The notes beneath the pieces were generated by a model that worked only from the letters and a program-made list of their open reading frames with translations, made no database searches and was not told the DNA's origin. This document shows, one piece after another, positions 45,111-55,799 of a stretch of 64,000 bases of DNA. A program made the position numbers and the translations under genes. Numbering within the stretch: position 1 is the first letter of the stretch; the number at the start of each line of letters is the position of its first letter. The stretch comes from Amborella trichopoda. Lineage: Eukaryota; Streptophyta; Magnoliopsida; Amborellales; Amborellaceae. The stretch lies in NCBI RefSeq assembly GCF_000471905.2, contig NW_006497600.1:651313-715312 (forward strand), in the 5' to 3' direction.

Positions 45111-45699
45111 ATGTTCTGAGTAGTCACTTTAACACAGATACAGGCCTCTCTCTCTTTCCCTCGTTCTCTCTCTCTTTTTAATTTTGTAAAACCCGGCATT
45201 GTAAACTTGGCGATTCTTGATCTAAATAGGGAACGGGCTGAGACCGAATTGGTTTCTGGTTTCGGGGAAGGCGTTGGTACTGGCATGGTCCCACCTCTAC
45301 AACACCATTCATATTTTTTTTTAGTGAAGTTTACCTGATGTTTTCTTATGAGCTGCCTAAATTTCCATGAAATCCTTGTTTTAATTTTTTATAATTTTTA
45401 TTTTTAAATATTTTTCTAAAACAGCAATTCAGACCCATCGTGATCACCAAACTGCTGATCTGACCACATGGGGTGGACTAGTGGACGGTCGGGATTTTGA
45501 AATACTAGTAAAATACAATATGTAGCTTATATTGACGTCGGGCCATTGTGCTACTGACGTTAACAGACTGTTCATAACGCTCCCTGGCCCTAATACATGG
45601 ATCAAGTTTCCCCGTCTGTGGAAAGCAGGGACAATGCCTTCTAAAGTAGGGTTCAGGTTAGTTATGAGCGCTTATATAATATGGATTTATATTTAGGAT

Positions 45700-45930
45700 T
45701 ATCTATAAAATTATCATTTATTTTTTATACAAAAGGTCACAATCATTCTTGTCTCTTTGATTTCAAAATGGGTAGTTGTAAGAATGTCATTGGTTAGACA
45801 CAAAATTCTAAATAGAAAAAAAATTAGACTTCATGACTCACCCCAAACCATCCAATTTAATATCTAATGAGTGGAATAGTTGTAACCTCTTTGTACAAAA
45901 AGTAAATGGTCTCTTTATAGATAATCCCTT
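45700..45930. mobile_element. MITE family B copy (first of an adjacent pair)
   Basis: Carries TACAAAAGGTCACAATCATT, the GACTCACCCCAAACCATCCA block and the inverted TAACCTCTTTGTACAAAAAG, ending ATGGTCTCTTTATAGATAAT. Confidence 0.72.
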
Positions 45931-46009
45931 TATATTTTGAGAACTTGTTTGGAAAAGTAATTGATGCATATAAGTCGTCTTGTGGAATTGTAGTTGTTAA
46001 ACTGATGAG

Positions 46010-46240
46010 ATTGTCTCAAAGAAATCATTTAGTTTTTGTACATAGAGACCACAATCATTTTTGTCCTTCAAATTTCAAAGTAGGTGATAGTAAGAGTATC
46101 ATTGAATAGACACAAGTTCCAAAATAAAAAATTATGGGACTTCGTGACTCACCCCAAACAATCGAATTTGATATCTAATGAGTGTGAATAATTGTGACCT
46201 CCATATACAAAAAATAAATGGTCTCTTTGTATACAATCTT
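46010..46240. mobile_element. MITE family B copy (second of an adjacent pair)
   Basis: Nearly the same internal sequence as 45,700-45,930 (GACTCACCCCAAACAATCGA, GTGACCTCCATATACAAAAA, ATGGTCTCTTTGTATACAAT), same orientation, about 80 bp apart. Confidence 0.72.
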
Positions 46241-46324
46241 TAAATTATTAATATGTTCTATCCTGTTTACATTAATGTTGAACCACAAAAATCTTAGCGT
46301 TTGTTTGCGCAAATGTTAGAAGGT

Positions 46325-46480
46325 GTGGTTTGTATAAGGCTGTAAACAATCGAAGTAAGACGCACCTTCAAATAATGTCGAAATATATTGTTTCAATATC
46401 AGAAATCTTTGTGATGGCCTGTAAAAAAAATTTTCATCTTTAATTATAAAATTTCCAGCTTAAGATATATTCTGAATCGA
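46325..46480. mobile_element. MITE family A fragment
   Basis: Left end GTGTGGTTTGTATAAGGCTG with AAACAATCGAAGTAAGACGC, then the subterminal AATTATAAAATTTCCAGC. The rest is missing. Confidence 0.65.
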
Positions 46481-46489
46481 CTAGTTAAG

Positions 46490-48480
46490 TTGGCATTAAT
46501 AGTCATTGTTCTTTTGTTTTTCAATGTTAAATATTTAAGGCCCTATAAACTTTTTCCAATGCTAAAGAGGTTTAGTTGGCATTAATGGTCGTTGTTCTTT
46601 TGTTTTTCACATTCTTATCAACCAGTTAATTGGGGTTTGATTGTGCTGTTGCCATCCCACACCTTAAAAGGACTAGTGCACACTTTATTGTTTGAAAAAA
46701 TGGATCAAGGTCCGAATCGTTACCTGGCTTAACAAATTTGGATTTGCTAATTTCAACTTGGATCACCTCTTAAGGGTGATGTTACATAAAAATATATTAG
46801 AAAAACATAATAAATCTTTAAAAAAAAATTTTGCTTTTACTTTTGAAAAAATGATACGGATGAAATTGCTAACCCGAATCCATAAATTTTTTATTTGAAT
46901 CACTTAGTTCTCTTATAGAGCCCGGCGATTCCGTCTATATCGGATCAAGTCCCAATTTTCTACCAGATTTAAGACGATCATCTACTAATTCTGATCCGAA
47001 TCAAGTGATTTTTATACATATCAAATGTCTTGGTTACTAAATTTCTTACAACTAACACATGCTTCTTACCTTTGCCAAACTTGCTTTCAGTCATACCCCT
47101 ATGTCACTCCCTCTCGGCAAGAACACGTAGCATCTCAGCCGTCAATTTTTTTTAAAAAAGAAGGTTACTGTTGACGGCAAACAATCTCAATGAGGCACCC
47201 TAGCCATGGTGTTATGGTTCGTCTGGATCCTTGTATACCCAAATTTTGCTTTTTCAAAATCGTGTTTTGTCAGCAAATTTGTTTAAGGGAGTTTTGTGTG
47301 CTCGTAACGATGTAAAGCCCAGTTTCAGATAGATTTTTTAATTGCCAATCCCACATAAGACATATAAAGGGAATGAAAACAACATTACAATTGAAAAGAA
47401 TAATTTAACCAACAGAAACCAAATTCAGATCCATAGAAAGATCACGATAAACGCCAAAAACATTCAATTTACCAAAAAATAAAAAGACGCTTGAGTTCAA
47501 TTTAAAAGCAACCATTGAAGTTATTCCATTGTAAGATTGACCGAGAAGGAATCGCGTGGTGTTTGAGTTCGAGGAATCATGGCAAAATGATCACGAAAGC
47601 ATCCTCACCACCCAAAATAAGAAAAATTGAGAAAAAATTTTCTTATGTTCTGTCCCAAGTCCCAACTCTTAAAGGTTTACAAATCAGCTATATTAACCAC
47701 CAAATATTGCAAAGCCTTGCAAGTGCCTCGCCTCCCTTAAATACTTCAAAACATTTAAAAAAATGGAGACCCACGGGAGGAGAGAGGGAGCAAAATAAGA
47801 AAAATTGAGAGAGAGAGAGAGAGAGAGACTGCTTCACACAGAGCAAGAGCGCGAGAGAGGCTGCCGAAATAGAGAGAGCAGAAGAAAAAGATGTCAGGAC
47901 AGATCCGCCCATCTATGTTGACGGTGGAGATCGCTTCAGATTTGAAGGGAACTTCAGCAAATCATAGGATAATCAGAGAGAATGCCCAAAGAGAAGAATA
48001 CTAGATCAGTAAGAAAATGTGTCGAAATCAGATCTGCATCCGACTCTAGTTTTTTATGATGGTTTTGGTGGGTAGTATCTGGCAGTTTCGCAATGTGGTA
48101 TTTCTATTGCCGATTTTTGGGGTGTTGTTTCGATTTTATTTTTTTTTGGGGCGGTTTATAGAAGAGTCGGTGGTTTTGCGGTGGTTTTGGTGTGAAGGAC
48201 GGTTTTGATTTTGTGGTTTTCTAAAATACGGTTTCAATAACTATTTTGCGGTGGTTTTTAAAAGATAGCGGTTTTACAGTTCTCTATTCATACTCAGACG
48301 CCTATGGGTTGAAGACTCTAATACCATCTGAAAAAGAAAGTGTATTTTTTCTGTATTGTACCCGGGACGAATCTCATGTATGTATACCGAGGTGATTATA
48401 TTATACAACCTGTGTAATATACAAAAAAAAAAAAAGACAACATGCATCATTCCATGAGGTAAAAGAAGAAAAGGCGTAGA
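46490..48480. other. Intergenic end of copy A
   Basis: No firm gene. (GA)n at 47,806-47,828 is followed by a small ATG frame at 47,891-48,002 (37 codons) without family features. From about 48,040 to 48,280 the plus strand is strongly G/T-biased, with GGTTTTG and GCGGTGGTTTTGG repeated. The frames at 46,692-46,898 and 47,515-47,808 show no domains. Confidence 0.45.
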
Positions 48481-48484
48481 GTCC

Positions 48485-48640
48485 TCTTCATCATCGTCAT
48501 AATTCAACTATTTGAAGTCCGGTACACTAACATGATATTCTACTTCATTAAAAATCGTATTTTTTTATAAGCTTTCGTATTTTTTCTCAATGCATCCAAC
48601 TATATCCTTTTAGTCCTACTTTTTGCTATTTTTAAACCTT
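48485..48640 (-). mobile_element. SINE-like fragment at the A/B junction
   Basis: TCATCATCGTCATAATTCAACTATTT is the tail and conserved core of the SINE at 5,476-5,744, degraded. The counterpart starts at about 33,437. Confidence 0.5.
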
Positions 48641-49365
48641 AAAAAAAGGATAAAGTACCGGTTAATATTTACATGTTATGCAAGCATGATAAAGAAGATG
48701 AAAATCATTTGTTCCTACATTGTTCCTTTACAATGAATAGCTATACTTCAATGCCATACGAACATTAAAGTATATCTATACTTCAATGCTAGCAAGCCAT
48801 ACGAACATTGTGGCCCATATTGATCTTCCATGGCTGCCAAAAAAGAAAGATTCCATTGAAAATTGTAGTTATTCTTTAGGAGATTTCGTGGGAAAGAAAT
48901 AGAAGGATTTTTTATGGGTAGGCGTTGAAGGTGAATATCATAAAAAACAGGAGTTGGAGGGTTAATTAGAAACCCCAAGGACAATCTTAAGTTTTCTGGT
49001 CCATGAAGTATAGTTACTGCTAATGAGGGTGAGATATATGTTATTCTATAGGGGATTATGTTCCACCATTCTAGTTGAAAGAGACTCTCATAATTTAATA
49101 TAATTGTGCTCTAGAGTGCATACTGTTCCATAGAAATTGAGGACGCTTTGGAAGATGTTGATCTTTGTGCGTCGTTGGATGTCTACTTCAACCATGTCTT
49201 TAGAGAGGCGAAAAGGAGCGCGGATCTATTAACTAAACCGGGTTTGCTTTGCCGGAGCTTTTTATTGACCATACATCTGTATAATTATTTTTGCTACTTC
49301 TTACATTGTAAATCTTTGATCTCAATAAAGTTAGTAACCTTTGTCAACAAAAAAAAAAAAAAACA
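48640..49365 (+). pseudogene. LINE 3' end: zf-RVT and RNase H relic with poly(A) tail (copy B)
   Basis: 48,671-48,735 reads VNIYMLCKHDKEDENHLFLH then CSF, the zinc-binding zf-RVT signature of plant LINEs. 49,148-49,260 reads LCASLDVYFNHVFREAKRSA then DLLTKPGLLC, the RNase H end. The 3' untranslated part ends in a run of A at 49,349-49,363. Frame breaks between the two domains make it dead. Confidence 0.85.
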
Positions 49366-49538
49366 AACGATTGCATTGTTTTTTGAGGTCAATGTATGAA
49401 AGTATTTCTTGATTGTTTTGGTTCGTTGTTAAATTTAATGCCTTGGTAGTTTGTGTAATATGATGTGTAAATCTTGTTTAAGATGAACTGCAATCTTGAT
49501 TTCTTGTCTTATGTTTCCTTAGAGAATGTAGTTGCTAT

Positions 49539-49789
49539 TGAAAGAAAGACCTATGTGATCTCTTATTGGAAAATACATTATTATTTTTTTTCTTTCACCC
49601 CTTTCTTTTGGCAAAAGATCACTTACATGTGGTCTTTATTATAATAAGATAAATTTCAAAATAAAATCAGCATAACAATAAAACCAAGATCTTAACAACT
49701 TGATGTCATCGAAACAACTATGCACTATGTTTGAGAATAAAAGATAAGATTGCAAGAAACAAAAGGAAGAGCGCCGGAGATTATCCCAA
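49539..49789 (-). repeat. LTR-like repeat, inverted copy
   Basis: Starts TGAAAGAAAGACCTATGTGA. It is the reverse complement, with scattered differences, of 51,381-51,628 and shares TGGCAAAAGATCACTTACATG and AAACAAAAGGAAGAG. Confidence 0.82.
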
Positions 49790-50500
49790 CTGGGCTTATT
49801 ACACCCCACACCGAGTCACCACCATCCGATAGCTCGAGATCAATGGTCTAGATTCAATCTCGAACCGAAAAAGCAAATTTCAGCCAAGCCACACCAATTG
49901 AACATGAACTCCTTTGATCACAAACTCAAACCCTAGGTGAATTCTCTTACCAACCTAGTTTGAGAGAGATGAATTCGTTTTTTGCTAAACCTTAAAACCC
50001 TTAGCCATAAATTCATATTTGAAAGATAAGAGAGAAGACCTCCATAACCTAAACCCTTAGGTTCTTTCACAATATGGGAGAGAGATTAAACATGAGAAAG
50101 ATAAACTTTCTTAAGAGAGATAGAAAGATAAGGTGTAGAGATTTTTGGGTAGAGACAATCCTTTTTTATAGGCTTTCAGTAAGATTGGGGTTTCTTAGGG
50201 TTTTCTTTGGCTTGCCTCTTCTTGCGAGATTGAACATAGACCGTCGATCAATGGTGACTTGTGGGAAGAGAGATTTGAGTCATCCATTCCATAGATGAGT
50301 CATCAACATTATGGAAGGTGCATGAACTATTATCTCCCTGTCCTAAACCATTTTCTCATCAATAGAAATTAAATAAATTAAATCTAATCAAAATATTGTA
50401 CATACCATAAAATAACACAAGTCTACTCAATCTTTCTACAAAATCTTTCAAAGATATATCAAGTTAATATTTAGCCAATATCTTCCAACCATATAGCCAC

Positions 50501-51381
50501 ATGCCATATCACCAAAAAATAGGAAATAGAATAAAGAAAAATACCACCAGGGCAAAAAGAGCTACTAGCATATTGGAAATCATTCATAGTGACATATGTG
50601 GACCTATGAATGTGACCACCAAAAGTGGAAAAAGATATTTTATCTCTTTTATAGATGATTACTCGCGATATGACCATGTGTACCTTATTCTTACAAAATT
50701 AGAAGCTCTAAAAAAATTCAAAAAATATGAAGCCCAGGTAGAGAACCAAACCAACCTGAAAATTAAAGTCTTCAGAACCGATAGGGGCGAATATTCATCT
50801 GACCTTTTCAAATAATTGTACATTGAAAATGAGATCATCCATTAGTACACCATGCCCTATACTCTTGAACAAAATGGTATAGCTGAGAGAATGAATATAA
50901 TGGGGCATGCAAATATCTCATTGGAGTTTTGGGGAGAAGCCATATTAACGACATGTTACATCCTTAACCGGACTTTACAAAAGCTGCCACACTTACTCCT
51001 CACGAAATTTTCACAGGTTATACTCCCTTCCTTGAACACCTGAATATTTGGGGTCGGTCGGCCTATGTTCTTCTCCCACATCAAAATAGAACCAAATTGC
51101 AACCCAAAACAGTCAAATTCATTTTCATTGGTTATCTAGATCATGGTAAGGGGTATCGATTCTACAACCTTGAAACATGTGTGGTTATTGAAAACTGTGA
51201 TATTCACTTCTTCGAGGAAGAGTTTCTTGAAGCAAGGGTGAGTAAAAAACAAGCCGACTTTTATGAGGATGTAGTTCGAGACCCTGAACCTGAAACTTTC
51301 AAACCAATCCAACCTGATCCTGAACTCCCTATAGAAAGTGAATCTTTACCTGAACCAAGACAAAGTAACCGATTGAGGTAA
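50501..51381 (+). pseudogene. Ty1/copia integrase fragment
   Basis: Three stretches in changing frame carry integrase-core landmarks: IIHSDICGPM and YFISFIDDYSRY (50,580-50,665), FRTDRGEYSS (50,773-50,800), YTLEQNGIAERMN and FWGEAILTTCYILNR (50,858-50,970). Then come FIGYLDHGKGYRFYN and a PEPRQSNRLR linker (51,124-51,380). Stops and frame shifts separate them. The reverse transcriptase that should follow is replaced by the LTR-like repeat. Confidence 0.88.
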
Positions 51382-51628
51382 TCTCCGACACTCTTCCTTT
51401 TGTTTCTTGCAATCTTATGTTTTATTCTCAAGCATAATGCATAGTTGTTTCAATGGCATCAAGTTGTTAAGATCTTGATTTTATTGTTATGTTGATTTTA
51501 TTTTGAAATTTATCTTATTATAATAAAGGCCACATGTAAGTGATCTTTTGCCAAAAAAAAGGGGTAAAAATACTAACAATAATAATAAATGTATTATCCG
51601 GTAAAAGATCAAATAGATCTTTCTTTCA
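51381..51628 (+). repeat. LTR-like repeat, plus copy
   Basis: Ends in ATAGATCTTTCTTTCA at 51,628, directly before the primer-binding site. Its left edge coincides with the break in the integrase/RT linker, so the 5' end is truncated. Confidence 0.8.
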
Positions 51629-51629
51629 T

Positions 51630-51641
51630 TGGTATCAAAGC
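51630..51641 (+). promoter_or_regulatory. Copia-type primer-binding site
   Basis: TGGTATCAAAGC differs by one base from the common plant copia site TGGTATCAGAGC, complementary to the 3' end of initiator Met tRNA. It sits 1 nt after the LTR-like repeat ends in CA, the expected position. Confidence 0.75.
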
Positions 51642-53323
51642 TATTGATACTTGATGTCATTAGTTATCTTTTCTCTTTATTGAGTTTAAATCAAGCTTGG
51701 GAATGATATATAAGAAAACTAATGAGTATTCTAGGCTATTTTGGAGTAGTGATATGAAAAATATAATGAGAATTTTCCTATTACATAGTGATATTTTGTG
51801 TCTTTAAGAGTAGGATTTACTTGAAAAATTTCAGTGGGAGATCCTAAGGGAATTGAGAGTTATTGAATCATCAATGAAGGGCGTCAGTTCTGACCTTGCA
51901 AAATCCAGAAACTGTCTATTGAGTTCCATGATTTGTTTCACCAATCATATGATTTTATTTCTTGCTGAAATTTATTGTAACTCACAAACTTGAGTATACT
52001 TTTAAGTAAAAAAAGGTTCATCAAGAAATTCTTTGTGGTTTGAAAGATATGATCAATTTATTGAACGGTGCGCAAGTGTTGTTTTCTGCAACGAAAATTA
52101 TTTTCATGACTTGGAAGTCATGATTTTATTTCTATACTTAACAGAATGTTTTATAGTCCACACTAAATTTTTGGACTCCCATTCTACATCTATTTTCTAA
52201 TAAAATTTATTTAAAAGAGAAATATATTCGGGAAGAGAGGAATAAAAATTTTGGATTGAAGAGAGGTCATCCTGAATTTTCTGCAATTTGGTATGTTATT
52301 CATTAAGACATGAACAACTATATTTATCAAGCCTACTTAACAAAATCATATGAGGCTTGTGGAAATATATGTGTTGTCATTATGTGTCTAATTTGAAATA
52401 AAGTTGGTTTGAAATGAAAACACCATGAGAGTAGAGAGAAAAGATAATTTTACGAATTATGTTCATTTTATTATTGAAATGATTTTAGTTTTATTATTTA
52501 AATTTTTAAACAACTGTAAAATCAATATCTTTAATTTTATAAATCCAAAAATTATAAATAAAATATCTAAGGGTTCATAAAAATTCAAATAATAATCTTA
52601 AAATAATTTCTATCATAAAACAAACACAATTAAATTAATTTGATGGGAAAATGATCCATATGGTTTAGGAATCATCAATCATGGGACATTCGACCTTCAA
52701 CTATGGACTACAGATCACACTTGCTTTATCAAACCGACCCAGTGTTTCCTATGACCCACAGTCCAAGTAGGGGCTCATTAGCGTGTCACCAAAGTACGTC
52801 GATCAGCCAAGGGATCGCAGTCCCAGTCTGTGGATTTCAACTCCTCCCCTAGAGACGAGTCAAAGTCACCTAGACCTGATGTGACCATAGCTCCTATAGT
52901 GCATAGAAGTATCTCTCGCACATACATAAGCTTCACCCTAAAAGATAGATTTTTGATTTTTTCGAACGATCTATCGATATACATGCCGTGTGATGGTACA
53001 TGGATGAGGCTTTGCCCCCGTCTCTGTAGGCCACCATCACACACAAGGGTCACCCAGTCCCTCGGCTCACTCATCCGGGCATATTCTCTGACCTCATCAA
53101 GGGCTAACCCATTAGAACCCTTCTTGGTTTGTTCTTTATGCCCAGATAACATGAGTTTTTCTCAACCGACTAGCCTATATCGTCAAGCACAATCTGATAT
53201 CTACAAACATCGTTTGCTTAGTATGGCCCACGAGGGACCACACTCCCACTGAGTTCATGTTTCACTCTATCATTTCATTTTACAAGCACTCATAAGACCT
53301 TTAAAGGCCACATGAACCCAACA
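51642..53323. other. Right part of the composite insertion
   Basis: AT-rich to about 52,650, then more balanced DNA to the end. Opposite-strand frames at 52,778-53,152 and 52,830-53,252 overlap; neither has a recognised domain. It probably represents LTR and leader sequence of a minus-strand element. Confidence 0.45.
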
Positions 53324-53646
53324 GCTATTACAGTGGTGTGTGAAGCTATTGCATTGTTTTTTAAAGCCTATGCTCGAAAATATTTTATGATTATCTTAAT
53401 ATTTGAGATAATTGGATTGGCTTTTCGTCGAGCCACCAGAAGTTCCGAAGTATGTTTCAGATCCAAATTTGTCACCTTTGAACTTCGCATATTTTAACTG
53501 ATCTTGATAGGAAATCCGCATCGATGTTTGGCATGGATGATCCACCATTATTCACCAAAAGTTCTAGAGGTTACATCCTGAAATTTTGGGTCCTAAAAAT
53601 ATTCTTGAGTTTTATCTGAGAGAATAAATGGACAGTAAGTCCTATG

Positions 53647-55271
53647 CAGTGATTCAAAAGTCAGCGAGTCGAACTGGACTCGAGAACCGGCAGACTCGAT
53701 CCGGTTCCTGTGAAATACTGAAAATTGCCCGGTTTTAGAGAAGAACCGACGATTCTATGCCGTACATCGCCATGTGATTACTCCCAGTGAAATACCGAAA
53801 TCGCCCTAAATCGGCATGTGAATACTCCCAATTCTTGGATTCATGACGCCGATTCTTCAATGAGCATTTTTGTAAATTTTCTTCAATGGGCATTTTTGTA
53901 AATTTTAAATTGTACATATACTTTAAGGTCTGTACACCTCGTCACGTGACTCTCTTCACTTGGCACGCGTTATCCTCGTTAACTACAAGGAGGTATTTAT
54001 TCACTACAACTTCTTTCTACCTCTTTGATGTGGGATAATGTGAAGGTATTAACTTGAAACATTAATATATTATATTTTGTTTGCGCTTTTAATACTACTA
54101 AGTAACATGTGGCTTACTGGTTACAACTTTCAGTTCCATTTTCCTTGGGACGAAAGGGGGTTCTTTTATCAACTATATTTCTTGTCAATTTTATTTTTTT
54201 GAGGGCAAATTTTTTTCTTATAAATATTTTTCTAGTCAATTTTATTTTTTTGAGGTCAAATTTTTTTCTTATAAAAAAAATGAAAGGTTTTTTGTATCAA
54301 TTTCTCTTTTTGTCAAATTTTTTTATTATAAAAAAAATGAAAGCTTTTTTTATCAATTTCGCATTTTGTCAAATTTTTTTTCTTATCAATAAAATAAAAA
54401 TTTTCTTATAAAAAAAAATGAAAGGTTCTTATAAATTATTTTTCTTGTCAAATTTCTTTTTTTTGTCAAAAAAATAAAAAGTAATAAAAATTTATTGTCA
54501 AAAAAAAAAAAGTTCTTATGAAAAATTAATAATACAAAAAGTATTTTTGTCATAAGAAAAAAATGAAAGGTTTTTTTATCAATTTCAAAAATTTTCTTAT
54601 CAAAAAAATGAAAGGTTTTTTTTTATCAATTTTGCCTTTTGTCAAATTTTTTTGTTATCAATAAAATAAAAAGTTTCTTATAAAAAAAAAATGAAAGGTT
54701 CCTATTAATTATTTTTCTTGTAAAATTTCTTTTTTTTGTCAAAAAAATAAAAAATTATTGTCAAAAAAAAAAGTTCTTATAAAAAAAATAATATGACAAG
54801 TATTTTTTTTAAAAAAAAAAGGTTCTTGCTAAAAATAAAAAAAAAATGTAATATGACAAACATTTCTTGTAAAAAAATGAAAGGTTTTTGTCAAAAAAAC
54901 AAAAATATTTTTATAAAAAAATCATTCTTTAATGTAGTCCATGCATGATTATATACTTCATCAATGATAGTTCTATGATTTTTATTTTGTGTGATGTAAT
55001 TTAATGGTTAAAATAAGTTCATACAGAAAAAAGTTATCTCAATATTCACATATTGATGAAAAAAATGAAAATTAATAATATATTACCTCGATTTCTTATT
55101 GGATTCTTAAAAAATAATATTTCATAATAAATGTTAATAATTTTTTTATATATTTTTTACAGCTTAATAAGTCCGATTCGGCCGATTCTCGATCCGGATC
55201 GTAGATCCACCGATCGGGATGGGTTTTTGAGGTGCTCGATCCTAGCCACTGATCCATTTTTTAAACCACCG
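53647..55271. mobile_element. CTCGG-rich hAT-like element, 1.6 kb (copy B only)
   Basis: Ends CAGTGATTCAAAA and, inverted, CGGTGGTTTAAAA. Flanks GTCCTATG (53639-53646) and ATCCTATG (55272-55279) form a 7/8 TSD. Subterminal parts hold CTCGAGAACCGG and GATTCTCGATCCGGATCG. The core (54,110-54,945) is a degenerate AT array with TTTTTGTCAAA and AAAAATGAAAGGTTTTT units. No transposase. The frame at 54,109-54,411 is a by-product of the array. Confidence 0.78.
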
Positions 55272-55278
55272 ATCCTAT

Positions 55279-55326
55279 GGGAGTAAGAAATCTTTCTTTT
55301 CTGGGAGTAAGAAATCTTTCTTTTCT
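55279..55326. repeat. 24-bp tandem duplication
   Basis: GGGAGTAAGAAATCTTTCTT followed by TTCT occurs twice, immediately right of the hAT-like element. Confidence 0.85.
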
Positions 55327-55547
55327 CTTCTTAAATATAAGAATCATGATGATATTTTAATGAAATTCTCTAGAAGAGAGAGAAAACTCACGCCATAGCA
55401 AGGAAAATAAGGTGAATAGCATAGGCATTATGGTTTATTTTTTAATCACAGTATCTCTTCAATTTCACCCAAAATAAGTTTTTGTTCACCAAACATGCTA
55501 TATAAAAACTCTTATTCAGAAAATATATTACATATTAAAAAATGGAA

Positions 55548-55720
55548 AAGTATATAATGAGATCATTTACCTTTAGTGCAAGGTGGTCACAATTAATCTT
55601 GACCATTAAATGTACAATTGGGTGGCTCCATTTATTTCATTGGCTAAGTTCAAAATTCAAAAGAAATTTTCTCGAACCTTGTGACACACCGAGCTCATTG
55701 TATAGAATCCCCTAAAAAAT
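55548..55720. mobile_element. MITE family B copy (copy B only)
   Basis: Left GTATATAATGAGATCATTTA and right GAGCTCATTGTATAGAATCC are mirrored. The interior has GTGGTCACAATTAATCTTGA. Opposite orientation and different position from the copy A insertion at 34,835-35,085, so an independent event. Confidence 0.72.
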
Positions 55721-55799
55721 ATAAGGTAAATAATGTTTTTCTACAACAATCTTCAAACAAAAAAATCAATGATTTCCTATAACCTGATACCGAAAAGTA

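Larger units (their letters stand above)
33430..48480. repeat. Segmental tandem duplication, copy A
   Basis: Matches copy B (48,485 to beyond the window end) in the same order and direction: SINE-like tract (33,435 / 48,485), LINE 3' end (33,692 / 49,055), 34,260-34,560 / 53,340-53,640, 36,050-36,480 / 56,580-56,960, 38,040-38,885 / 57,915-58,925, 39,340-39,900 / 59,330-59,900, 41,170-41,330 / 62,150-62,300, SPX exon 1 (41,802 / 63,572). Differences in spacing are mostly explained by insertions unique to one copy. The outer boundaries are approximate. Confidence 0.85.
49539..53323. mobile_element. Composite LTR-type insertion with 5-bp TSD (copy B only)
   Basis: Bounded by TG at 49,539 and CA at 53,323 and flanked by GCTAT on both sides (49534-49538 and 53324-53328), the hallmark of LTR-retroelement integration. 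Copy A is continuous across the site (around 34,245-34,255). Inside are an inverted pair of LTR-like repeats, a copia integrase fragment and a primer-binding site. No two long direct LTRs were found, so it is rearranged. The right end, read on the minus strand, starts TGTTGGGTTCATGTGGCC, a typical LTR start. Confidence 0.72.

Noticed and set aside
47891-48002. 37-codon frame after a GA tract, considered as a small peptide gene
   Set aside because: No signal peptide, domain or polyA context; mentioned only in the intergenic entry.
52778-53252. Overlapping 124- and 140-codon frames on opposite strands
   Set aside because: They lie inside the LTR-type insertion, show no known domain, and occupy the same DNA on both strands.
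54109-54411. 100-codon F/L/I-rich frame that looks like a membrane protein
   Set aside because: Translation of the AT array inside the hAT-like element.
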